Source: a virus. From it: a stretch of DNA of 24,493 nucleotides. Under the pieces are notes generated by a model. The model saw only the letters and a list, made by a program, of their open reading frames with translations, searched no databases and was not told where the DNA came from. The translations under genes were made by a program, and so were the position numbers. Location of the stretch: the IMG/VR virus record IMGVR_UViG_3300006917_002544, positions 1-24,493 of that record; one strand, written 5' to 3'. Shown here one piece after another: positions 10,263 to 17,542 of this stretch (its first letter is position 1; each line of letters starts with the position of its first letter).

Positions 10263-12110
10263 TCAGGGGACGGGAGTATTAGTAATGTACTCACTAATAG
10301 CGTAGGGGTTTGATTCTAGCATCTTGATACGAGCAAGTGCAATAGTCCGAACAGCATCTAGGTGCGCTGTCTCTGTCTCGGTCAACGGGATGCCACGCCT
10401 CTCAAAGTATTCAGGACTAGTTATGGCGTCTAAGTTGTCCCGTAGGCGTTTAACGGCAGTCCTTACACCGTTCTCAAACTCATCAGAATCAACGTCGTTA
10501 TTGACAAGCCTGTCTTGTATTGCCAAGACTGAAGGCTGAGAAATTAAACGCGCTCCGAATCCAGTATGAGTACCCATCTTGCCTGCCGCATATTCTTCAA
10601 GCGTTAAGCCAGCATCCGTATCGGCAAAGTCAACGAAGTATTGAGGGTCAAGCGTTTCTCCCCAATCATTTGTGGATTCATAGATTCGTCCTCCAGAGAG
10701 CAAACCGTTATCAATAATCGCAAGGCGTTGCCGTCCATCAGCATCGCGCGCAATCATGAAGTTACCCTCATGTCGGTCCGTATTCCCGAATATAAAGTCC
10801 ATTGCGATGATTTGCGATAGGTCACCGAGATGTACGGTATCTGTATCCAGCCCACCGCCGTTATGCGCTGTTACCCATTGCAACCTTGGACCTTCTGGGT
10901 TATCCCACTCTTCAACATTGCGCATAGCGGTCCAGCGCACCTCTCGTCTGCCCTCTTTTAGGACGACGATGCTAGAGCCAGTACGAATATTCTTTTCACC
11001 CGGCTTTGCCGCAAGGTCAAGTTGAGCACCAGCACGCATGCCAACATTTTCAAGCAATCCATCATTTGCGCCATATGTTGACGACTTGATAAACCATACT
11101 TCGCCGGTCTCTTTGTCCGTCACCTTAAAAACGGACCAGATACCACCACGATAATCACCGTCAGAGGTGTCTTTCAAAGCCTGAAACTTGAATCGGCGAT
11201 TCTCAAAACTATCTCCAGAATTAAAGTCTTGTGCGCCGAGCATGATGTCTTCAAATGTCGCTTGGCTTCCCCACTGATTATCTATTGGGTTTCCAAACTC
11301 ATCAGTGATTCCCTCATCGAATACAACAGCAGCAAAGACGCCTTCATCAACATCAGCAAGGGAACCTCCCTTGTAGTGGATTTCCATAACACCGTCAAAA
11401 TACTTCTCGCTATCAATTTCTCCGTCTAGAGCCTCAGGACCCTTAAGCCCTGCAAGAGCATCCTCCAAGTTGACATCCTGTGCCTTCGGACGCTCATAGG
11501 ACGTAATTTTTGCAAGTTTTTTAATCTCATCCTCACCATGCTTTTGAATGAGCGATGCATATTCCGACTCCGGAAGGATGACAAACTGGTCATCTGTTTC
11601 AATAAGGTAGTGGCGACCACTTGTGAATGAAAGTTCTTGAGCCTTCGTATCTGCCTTGCGAAATGCTCTATCGCGATTCCCAAACTTGCGGAAACTTCGA
11701 TTTGCAGGAACCGCCCGCACTAGATTTTCTAAATCATCTGCTGGGTTCGGACGTGTTTGTTGAGGCGTGAGAGTCTGTCCACGACTAGACAAGATTTGCC
11801 CCACGGTAGGAACTCCCATGTCAGAGAGAGACCGAAGTTTAGAGCCTGGTCTAGCCACTGACCGCTGTGGAGTCTGGAGACTCGGAACATCATAAGTGGG
11901 TCTATATTGAACAACCGAACCATTGCTATCTACGACCCGAATCTGAGGTCTAGCAGAGGCAGTTAAGCCACGCTGAATCTCCTGACCGAGGTTTGTAACA
12001 AGACGAGTTCCGCCAGGGCGTTCCCAAGCAGTTCCCTCTTGAACGATGCCGTCGCCATCGGCGTCAATTGCATCTGGGTCGTATGGCTCAAGACGAAGAG
12101 CGAATTTCAT
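10263..12110 (-). CDS. Actinophage N-terminal module fused to a kinase-like domain, 615 aa
   Basis: Residues 1-110 carry the shared module: EPYDPDAIDADGDGIVQEGT and WERPGGTRL, then LGQEIQRGLT, RPQIRVVD and LRSLSDMGVPTVGQIL. A linker follows. From about 325 the sequence fits a protein/lipid kinase fold of the HipA/PI4K type: K342 in EVWFIKSS (beta-3 lysine), E354 in LLENVGMRAG (helix C), catalytic loop FGNTDRHEGNF with D445 and N450, and metal-binding D467 in IIDNG. In actinophages the same N-terminal module heads capsid-maturation/MuF-type proteins, so this product may be packaged in the head and delivered with DNA. Its target (protein, lipid or nucleotide) is unknown. The region 110-325 is unassigned. 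Confidence 0.75.
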   Translation of the reverse strand: MKFALRLEPYDPDAIDADGDGIVQEGTAWERPGGTRLVTNLGQEIQRGLTASARPQIRVVDSNGSVVQYRPTYDVPSLQTPQRSVARPGSKLRSLSDMGVPTVGQILSSRGQTLTPQQTRPNPADDLENLVRAVPANRSFRKFGNRDRAFRKADTKAQELSFTSGRHYLIETDDQFVILPESEYASLIQKHGEDEIKKLAKITSYERPKAQDVNLEDALAGLKGPEALDGEIDSEKYFDGVMEIHYKGGSLADVDEGVFAAVVFDEGITDEFGNPIDNQWGSQATFEDIMLGAQDFNSGDSFENRRFKFQALKDTSDGDYRGGIWSVFKVTDKETGEVWFIKSSTYGANDGLLENVGMRAGAQLDLAAKPGEKNIRTGSSIVVLKEGRREVRWTAMRNVEEWDNPEGPRLQWVTAHNGGGLDTDTVHLGDLSQIIAMDFIFGNTDRHEGNFMIARDADGRQRLAIIDNGLLSGGRIYESTNDWGETLDPQYFVDFADTDAGLTLEEYAAGKMGTHTGFGARLISQPSVLAIQDRLVNNDVDSDEFENGVRTAVKRLRDNLDAITSPEYFERRGIPLTETETAHLDAVRTIALARIKMLESNPYAISEYITNTPVP

Positions 12111-12137
12111 AGAATAAACCTATCAAACATCATAACC

Positions 12138-12395
12138 CTAAATAATATCTTCGCCATGGTTTAAATATTCTTTTTGCCAAGCCATGCTGGTTGTATCACC
12201 AAACCATAGTTCACGGATATATGGATTTGTTGTCTCTAATTGGATATCGGGGGTTCTTGATACGAATGACCAGAAATCGATAGGAATCATGTCTCCAGAC
12301 CTAGAAAGAAGACCATCTAGTTCCTGAGGCTTGGGGCGGGTAATGAAATAAACCGGCTCGCCAGATACGTGACAGGCTAAGATTTGGTCGCTCAT
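12138..12395 (-). CDS. Hypothetical protein, 85 aa
   Basis: MSDQILACHVSGEPVYFITR, a Trp/Ser-rich middle (MIPIDFWSFVSRTPDIQLE) and ELWFGDTTSMAWQKEYL. The ATG overlaps the stop of the large upstream gene (ATGA at 12392-12395). Wedged between the two large fusion proteins, it could be a chaperone or immunity-type partner of one of them, but nothing in the sequence proves this. No family recognised. Confidence 0.68.
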   Translation of the reverse strand: MSDQILACHVSGEPVYFITRPKPQELDGLLSRSGDMIPIDFWSFVSRTPDIQLETTNPYIRELWFGDTTSMAWQKEYLNHGEDII

Positions 12396-14302
12396 GCGAC
12401 ACTCTCATCTGGGTCGTAGTCAGACACGGACACCCTTGCCTCTAATTCAATCATTTTATCAATATAAGTCTTGACTCGGTCCATTAGTAGCGCTTCGGTA
12501 GATGGGAAGTTTTCATGTCCGCCGTATGACGTGGGGTCAAGGGGGTCTAGTTGCTTGCCACCCTTCCATATGTCGCCGACGATTGTTGTTTTGAAAGGCA
12601 TTTTATCTAACTCCTCTTTGCCTTTTTTGCGTAGCACATATGTCCGATAGTCATTGAAAAAACTAGCGAAACTTGTAGGATTTAATCTATATTGTTCCAT
12701 CATGTATGCAATTTGTCCTTCTGTAAAGCCAAGACCGCGCAAGCGTTCAGGGCTAGCAAATTGCTCAGCAAATGGAATTTCGCGGAGGTTGACCTCATCT
12801 GTCGCAAGACCAAGTTGCGCAAGGGTTGTAGCCGCAACTCGCACTTCATCAACGTCATCAACCGTAAATGAACCACCAATAAGCGCCTCAAAATACTTGC
12901 GGTCGCCACGGTCAATACGATTTCTGGTGCCATCAGGATTCCATTTTGTATGCCATAAATTCAGAAAGCCAAAATCACCGTCTACTTCACTCTGAAGAAG
13001 AGCAGCAGTATGCAAGGGTGAATCTGCCGAATAGACTCCTCCCGCCCAGTTAATGGCATGCATAACAGCCTCAGGGTCGGTGGAATCAAGTGGAACAGGA
13101 CGTAATCCAGCGGTCAGAGAATCACCGCGACCATACCTCGTTCGACCCGAAACCTCCTCTTTGAGGACTATTTCGAGACTTCCATAAATGCTTACGTTAC
13201 CAGCCCCATTAAAGGAATCAGTCTGAAGAATTGCTCGTGCCTCATCGGCGCTTCGTTGACTTGACTGGGTTAGCGCCTTAATTTCTGCCTTCTCCCAGTC
13301 AGGGTGCACGATATATCCCGACGCTGGTCTCATATCGGCAGGGGTTGTTGGCGGAAAGCCGAGCGATGCTTCGTATTTTGCACGCACATCGGGTGCACTG
13401 TGGTCACTTTTTGCTTCGTGTGTTGTTTTGTAACGGCCCTCTGATGCAAATTTGAAGATATCGTTTGAGCCGATACGCACACGTGGTCTCTTGTCCATGG
13501 TCTCATGGAAGTCCATTGCACGCCGTTCCATGATTTCAAAAAGTTCATCGTCACTTTTTGTCATAATCATGTCTTTTACTGCTGGACTGAGCGATTCTAA
13601 AACCTTAGGTGTAATTGTTGTTGCTGTTTTCTGCTTAGCAAGACGCGTTGCGAATGGCACAGGAGCATTGAACCCAGATGACTCAACTACGCCATTTTTA
13701 ATTGCTTCACGGATACCGGCCAATTCTTCCTTTATTAACTGTTCTCTACGGTCAAATGCCTGTCTTGGCGTCTCAATGTCGAAGACGTATCCGGCAAACT
13801 CTTGATTTTGGTCGATATAATCCTGACCGAAATCACCAGTTACTGACCCTCCAAGACGTGAAATCTCATTAGCAATTTCTTTGTTTCTATCGATAATCCG
13901 CTGAGAATCTGTTGACAGTGTTTCAGGGACGCTTGACCGTGCTTGACTTGAAACTGATTTAGGTGCTGGCGGTTCCGGATAAAGAATTTGCTCAAGTGTT
14001 TGAACACCCATATCAGCGAGGGTTCGTAACTTAAACGACTCTTGTGGTTGACTAGATACGCCGCCGGTAGATACGCCTGTTCCATAGCGAGGCGTGTATT
14101 TGACGGGTGTCCCATTTCTATCAACAACGCGCAGATTAGGGCGAGACATAGATGTGAGACCACGTTGAATATCCTGACCGAGTTCAGAAATCAAACGTGT
14201 TCCGGCAGGTCTCTCCCACGCCGTTCCTTCTTGAACTATGCCGTCGCCGTCAGCATCAATCGCATCTGGGTCATAAGGCTCAACTCGCAGTCTGATAGCC
14301 AT
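12392..14302 (-). CDS. Actinophage N-terminal module fused to an unassigned, possibly ART-like region, 636 aa
   Basis: Residues 1-107 are a paralogue of the N-terminus of the 615-aa protein (same EPYDPDAIDADGDGIVQEGT block, LGQDIQRGLT, RPNLRVVD, LRTLADMGVQTLEQIL). Then a helical linker, and from about 260 a different domain with YGSLEIVLKEEVSGRTRYGR followed by GDSL (about 373-396) and YFEALIGGSFTVDDVDEVRV (about 470-489). An Arg-containing strand, a later E-A-L/Q-I-x-G strand and V.DVDEV resemble DUF3626/MuF-associated ADP-ribosyltransferase-like domains, but I hold this loosely. The C-terminus (540-630) is helical and charged. Likely a virion-associated effector or structural fusion. Confidence 0.7.
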   Translation of the reverse strand: MAIRLRVEPYDPDAIDADGDGIVQEGTAWERPAGTRLISELGQDIQRGLTSMSRPNLRVVDRNGTPVKYTPRYGTGVSTGGVSSQPQESFKLRTLADMGVQTLEQILYPEPPAPKSVSSQARSSVPETLSTDSQRIIDRNKEIANEISRLGGSVTGDFGQDYIDQNQEFAGYVFDIETPRQAFDRREQLIKEELAGIREAIKNGVVESSGFNAPVPFATRLAKQKTATTITPKVLESLSPAVKDMIMTKSDDELFEIMERRAMDFHETMDKRPRVRIGSNDIFKFASEGRYKTTHEAKSDHSAPDVRAKYEASLGFPPTTPADMRPASGYIVHPDWEKAEIKALTQSSQRSADEARAILQTDSFNGAGNVSIYGSLEIVLKEEVSGRTRYGRGDSLTAGLRPVPLDSTDPEAVMHAINWAGGVYSADSPLHTAALLQSEVDGDFGFLNLWHTKWNPDGTRNRIDRGDRKYFEALIGGSFTVDDVDEVRVAATTLAQLGLATDEVNLREIPFAEQFASPERLRGLGFTEGQIAYMMEQYRLNPTSFASFFNDYRTYVLRKKGKEELDKMPFKTTIVGDIWKGGKQLDPLDPTSYGGHENFPSTEALLMDRVKTYIDKMIELEARVSVSDYDPDESVA

Positions 14303-14304
14303 GA

Positions 14305-14676
14305 TTACGCCGCCTCCCAGCCTTCGTCCATGAATGAACGACTGAGGGTCTTATATAGACCATCCTTGACCATTAGTTGACCTGCACCACCAGTGACCTC
14401 GCATGTCAATTGCGAGACGCGCTCATATCGAACTGCGATTTCTGATAAGTGCTCAGCAAACTGCGGACTTGATGGAGCAAAATAGACTTTTAGGCTTCCA
14501 AACTTTTCTTTTATCTGATAAAGCCGATAGTCGGGGTCAACCGCTTCAAACTCCCGATGAATAGCCTCAAGCAAGCCCCACCAACCAGATTCGCAACTAA
14601 TAACTTTGCCAAAAGTAGGGTCAATGCGCTCTAGGATAGGCTCAAGGCTTTCGGGATATTTTGTCACGGTTCCCAT
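14305..14676 (-). CDS. Hypothetical protein of the SGWW/EKFGSLK type, 123 aa
   Basis: Contains SCESGWWGLLEAIHREFEAV and YQIKEKFGSLKVYFAPSSPQ, then a helix and SQLTCEVTGGAGQLMV with a final KTLS. This order (G-W-W/F, Q-I/V-KEKFG-LR-Y, S...CE.CG..G) is typical of a widespread phage/bacterial family of unknown function that usually has a CxxCG zinc half-site; here the second Cys is replaced (CEVTGG), so metal binding may be lost. The start is uncertain: MGTVTKY at 14676 or an upstream ATG at 14694; both overlap the previous gene. Confidence 0.7.
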   Translation of the reverse strand: MGTVTKYPESLEPILERIDPTFGKVISCESGWWGLLEAIHREFEAVDPDYRLYQIKEKFGSLKVYFAPSSPQFAEHLSEIAVRYERVSQLTCEVTGGAGQLMVKDGLYKTLSRSFMDEGWEAA

Positions 14677-14935
14677 TTTCCCATGTGTCAACATTGGCAA
14701 AGCGCACCTCTTGGTAGTCATCATCGTTGTGATTGGCGGATTTCGTTTTGTGGTAGAGCATCCTGATAAGTCCGGCAATGTCAAACATGTTCCACCACTG
14801 GAATTTCCGCACCACACCTGCATTCACGTCAATTGGCTCAAGGACCATCAAACCGGATAGTTCCTGCCCCTCATCAGTAATGCAAATGGAGTCACCGACA
14901 CGAAAAACAATTGAAATAAGACCATCAGTCTTCAT
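14642..14935 (-). CDS. Hypothetical protein, 97 aa
   Basis: MKTDGLISIVFRVGDSICIT, then DEGQELSGLMVLEPIDVNAG and FQWWNMFDIAGLIRML, ending in an Asn/Asp-rich polar tail. The N-terminal half looks like a small beta-barrel. Start fixed by GAGGAGA 6 nt upstream; the ATG lies inside the end of the previous gene (11-bp overlap). No family recognised. Confidence 0.73.
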   Translation of the reverse strand: MKTDGLISIVFRVGDSICITDEGQELSGLMVLEPIDVNAGVVRKFQWWNMFDIAGLIRMLYHKTKSANHNDDDYQEVRFANVDTWENGNRDKISRKP

Positions 14936-15107
14936 CAGAAATCTCCTCTTGATTGCTGTCAAGAATATGAGCCACGACGCCATCTATCAGTGCCGCCAAA
15001 ACCTCAACTTCGGTTTGTAGTTCATAAACCTGAGACATGAGCCAATCTTCTTCAGATGCAAAGTCACCGTTGGAAGAATCTTTAAATCTGAATGCTCTTT
15101 GCTTCAT
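14925..15107 (-). CDS. Small coiled-coil-like protein, 60 aa
   Basis: MKQRAFRFKDSSNGDFASEE, then a helix WLMSQVYELQTEVEVLAALI with heptad-like hydrophobics, ending in an acidic tail (NQEEISDED). It starts in an ATGA overlap with the methyltransferase stop. No family recognised. Confidence 0.68.
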   Translation of the reverse strand: MKQRAFRFKDSSNGDFASEEDWLMSQVYELQTEVEVLAALIDGVVAHILDSNQEEISDED

Positions 15108-16219
15108 GAGAACTCCGTAAAGAGAGAGAGTTGATTATCTAGTTCATTACGCTGGTTAATTGCCTCGTGAATCCTCTTATCGATGAGAGGCAAGTAGTCA
15201 GGATTTAGTTCAATTGCCATTCCCTTGCGATTATTAAGAATTGATACCGCAACCGTTGTTCCCGAGCCACCAAATGGGTCAAGAACGACACCATCTTCTG
15301 GGCATCCAGCAAGAATGCATGGCTCAATGAGGTCAGGTGGGAAGACAGCAAAATGACTGCCCTTGTACGGGCGCGTCGGAACTGTCCAAACCGACCGTTT
15401 ATTTTTGTATTCGCCTGTGGTTCCACTTACGCTGTTCATTTTTGTGCCACGCCGTGAATCAGTTCGTGCTCCACGATTATCACCGGCATAAACCGAAGGT
15501 TCTTTAATGGCATCCGCATCGAAGTAATAGTGCGGACTCTTGGACAGCAGGAAGATGTATTCGTGCGCTTTGGTGCACCTATCTTTTACGCTCTCGGGTA
15601 GCGGATTTGGCTTGTGCCAGATGATGTCCTGACGTAAGTACCAGCCGTCATTCCGCAAAGCAAGAGCAACCTGCCACGGGATGCCTACGAGGTCTTTCGG
15701 TTTAAGGCCTTCTCCAGAGCGGTTGGCAACCGTTTCACGCGGGTTACCAAATCCGGCTCTGCCTCCGTTAGATGCTCGTGAATTGTTTCCAGCGTAACTA
15801 TCGCCCAAGTTAAGCCATAGGACGCCATCGTCACGGAGTGCGCGACGAACTTCTCGGAAGACTCCGACCATTTCTTCAATAAACTCATCGGGTGTTTTCT
15901 CCAATCCGATTTGGTAATCGATTCGTTGCGCACCGCATAAGTGGCAAGCGTCAGCATCGCCACCACGATTCGCTACCTCCGGACGGAGAACCTGCGTGCC
16001 ACGCTTTGGGTCGTTCCATTTCGTGGGCATGGAGATGGTGTGTTCGCAATCAGGGTCACCACCCTCCCAGTCGGCAGTGCCATAATCACGCAAACCCCAA
16101 TACGGAGGAGAGGTGACGCAACAGTTGATACTTCCCTCAGGAAGTTGCGCCAAGACCTCCCGACAGTCGCCGTTGTATACGGTAAAAGATTCGCCAGACA
16201 GCGCTGGTGTCAGTTCCAT
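15104..16219 (-). CDS. Solitary DNA methyltransferase, N6-adenine or N4-cytosine type, 371 aa
   Basis: Catalytic motif TSPPYWGLRDYG at residues 36-47 and the AdoMet-binding motif DPFGGSGTT at 314-322 give the beta-class order (motif IV before motif I). Residues about 60-105 contain an insertion with DPDCEH and ACHLCG, a likely zinc site seen in actinophage members of this family. WLNLGDSYAG and WHKPNPLP are further conserved blocks. Start at ATG 16219 because GGGGGA lies 4 nt upstream; an earlier TTG at 16231 sits inside that RBS. No restriction endonuclease adjoins it, so protection from host restriction or regulation is the likely use. Target sequence unknown. Confidence 0.87.
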   Translation of the reverse strand: MELTPALSGESFTVYNGDCREVLAQLPEGSINCCVTSPPYWGLRDYGTADWEGGDPDCEHTISMPTKWNDPKRGTQVLRPEVANRGGDADACHLCGAQRIDYQIGLEKTPDEFIEEMVGVFREVRRALRDDGVLWLNLGDSYAGNNSRASNGGRAGFGNPRETVANRSGEGLKPKDLVGIPWQVALALRNDGWYLRQDIIWHKPNPLPESVKDRCTKAHEYIFLLSKSPHYYFDADAIKEPSVYAGDNRGARTDSRRGTKMNSVSGTTGEYKNKRSVWTVPTRPYKGSHFAVFPPDLIEPCILAGCPEDGVVLDPFGGSGTTVAVSILNNRKGMAIELNPDYLPLIDKRIHEAINQRNELDNQLSLFTEFS

Positions 16220-16258
16220 AGGGTCCCCCAACTTAGTTCATGTTCAGTCGTCAAAATA

Positions 16259-16645
16259 TTATTCCTCATCACCAATGTTGAATAGAGGTGCTTCCATGCC
16301 GTCGACGCCCTCTTCGCGCCAAGTTCTATAATCGTGGAGAACCTTGATGTCCACGGATTCCATCATTGATGGGTCAGAGAGGGCTAGGCGGTCATACAGA
16401 GCCGTAGAGAGGTCCGCTAGGGCTGAGGCATGGTCTCCCTCGGTGCAATAAAGGTGATATCCGCCAATTGCCATCGCTAGCAGGACTTTTAAGGTATGCG
16501 AGGTAGTCTTCAAAACCTCCCGCTGGTAACCATCAAGCGTTGGGTCAGAGGAAAAGGTCTTCAAGAGCGTTGAAGAACTAAGAACATAATCAATCATCTT
16601 GCTGTCGGGCGGGCGGAACTCGCTGAAATCAAAATCCTCGTACAT
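16259..16645 (-). CDS. Hypothetical helical protein, 128 aa
   Basis: MYEDFDFSEFRPPDSKMIDY leads into a mostly helical protein (VLSSSTLLKTFSSD, LKTTSHTLKVLLAMAIGGYH, HASALADLSTALYDRLALSD). Start supported by AAAGGAAACC just before the ATG and the promoter at 16685-16714. First gene of the leftward run ending with the methyltransferase group; 39 bp separate it from that start. No family recognised. Confidence 0.7.
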   Translation of the reverse strand: MYEDFDFSEFRPPDSKMIDYVLSSSTLLKTFSSDPTLDGYQREVLKTTSHTLKVLLAMAIGGYHLYCTEGDHASALADLSTALYDRLALSDPSMMESVDIKVLHDYRTWREEGVDGMEAPLFNIGDEE

Positions 16646-16684
16646 GGTTTCCTTTGTGTAATTACATTGTTGTGGTTTATATGG

Positions 16685-16714
16685 AGTTTAGGGATAGGTT
16701 GTGGCGGAAGTCAA
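16685..16714 (-). promoter_or_regulatory. Promoter of the leftward operon
   Basis: Minus strand: TTGACT (16709-16714), 18 bp, TAAACT (16685-16690). Divergent from the plus promoter at 16735. Confidence 0.63.
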
Positions 16715-16734
16715 GTATCTCAAATCTTTACAAG

Positions 16735-16763
16735 TTGCAATATTGCTTGACTCTCGCTATTGT
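16735..16763 (+). promoter_or_regulatory. Promoter of the 83-aa basic protein
   Basis: Plus strand: TTGCAA (16735-16740), 17 bp, TATTGT (16758-16763), then a 30-nt leader containing AAAGGAG. Confidence 0.7.
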
Positions 16764-16802
16764 CATAGTCGGCAAAAAGCCACACCTACAAAGGAGTACA
16801 AC

Positions 16803-17054
16803 ATGGCAACAGAGTTTGAGAAACTCGCTACCAGCCCGACAGGTATGCGTCGTGGACGAATTAGCCGAATGACGCCCGAACAGAAGGCGAAGAAGGCTGA
16901 GGAGACCAAGGCGAAGAACCGCCTTCGCAACGAAGCCCGCCGTCGTGCACACATCGTCCTCCAGTACCGTTACCAGAGCGAGTTTGAAGAACTCCTCAAC
17001 ACGGAACTGGAAAACCTCATGAAGAATGACTCGCGGTACGACATCGCAAAGTGA
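16803..17054 (+). CDS. Basic helical protein, 83 aa
   Basis: MATEFEKLATSPTGMRRGRI, then a Lys/Arg/Ala-rich helix (MTPEQKAKKAEETKAKNRLR) and a second amphipathic helix (YQSEFEELLNTELENLM). Start chosen for the strong RBS AAAGGAG; the frame upstream crosses the promoter. Highly charged and helical, it could bind nucleic acid or form a coiled coil. It is a monocistronic unit with a strong terminator. No family recognised. Confidence 0.76.
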   Translation: MATEFEKLATSPTGMRRGRISRMTPEQKAKKAEETKAKNRLRNEARRRAHIVLQYRYQSEFEELLNTELENLMKNDSRYDIAK

Positions 17055-17075
17055 TTCCTGTTACAGGTTCATGAC

Positions 17076-17099
17076 AAGGCGCCCTTCGGGGCGCCTTTT
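17076..17099 (+). terminator. Strong intrinsic terminator
   Basis: AAGGCGCCC, UUCG-type loop, GGGCGCCTT, then TT. Located 21 nt after the stop codon. Confidence 0.87.
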
Positions 17100-17108
17100 C
17101 ATTTTATT

Positions 17109-17133
17109 AACAACTGATTTGAAAACAGTTGTT
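17109..17133. promoter_or_regulatory. Inverted repeat upstream of 17147 gene
   Basis: AACAACTG (17109-17116) and CAGTTGTT (17126-17133) are perfect complements around 9 nt. It sits just upstream of a possible -10 (TACCAT, 17135-17140) that is 6 nt from the ATG. Possible operator. Confidence 0.5.
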
Positions 17134-17146
17134 GTACCATCTTTGA

Positions 17147-17455
17147 ATGGCTCACGAATACGAAGATGCTCACCCTGAATACATCCTCGGAAACATTCGT
17201 TTGCTTCGTCAGCGCAATCAACCATGCATTGTCTGCGGTCACCCGACCGGAGATTGCGCAAGCGAGTCATCAGCACCAGACCACATCTGGGGAATGACTG
17301 AAGTTCCTTCATTGAAGGATTCCAATATGGTTTACGTGGAGCAGGATGTCATCGGTTATCGACAGATAACGCCGTTCACAAAATCTAAAGTTTTACTAGC
17401 GCGTGCTGGAACGCAAGTTTCAGTAGAGCGAGCACGCGAACTCGGCATCCTGTAA
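17147..17455 (+). CDS. Phage zinc-knuckle hypothetical protein, 102 aa
   Basis: Contains PCIVCGHPTGDCASES (C27, C30, C36), a CxxCGxPxGDC knuckle, between an N-terminal segment HPEYILGNIRLLRQRN and a C-terminal strand/helix part with VLLARAGTQVSVERARELGIL. Proteins with this knuckle are widespread unknowns in large actinophages. There is no RBS; a TACCAT hexamer 6 nt before the ATG suggests a leaderless mRNA. It precedes the ribonucleotide reductase on the same strand. Confidence 0.74.
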   Translation: MAHEYEDAHPEYILGNIRLLRQRNQPCIVCGHPTGDCASESSAPDHIWGMTEVPSLKDSNMVYVEQDVIGYRQITPFTKSKVLLARAGTQVSVERARELGIL

Positions 17456-17460
17456 TCTCG

Positions 17461-17493
17461 CCCCACATTCTTCCGGTGGGGGCAAAATCTTTT
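17461..17493 (+). terminator. Probable terminator before the reductase gene
   Basis: CCCCAC (17461-17466) pairs with GTGGGG (17476-17481), then AAAATCTTTT. A 6-bp stem with a 9-nt loop is moderate. Confidence 0.5.
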
Positions 17494-17542
17494 GCTGTCC
17501 GCTGGATTATCTATAAACAACCAGCAGAGAAAGAGCACGACA

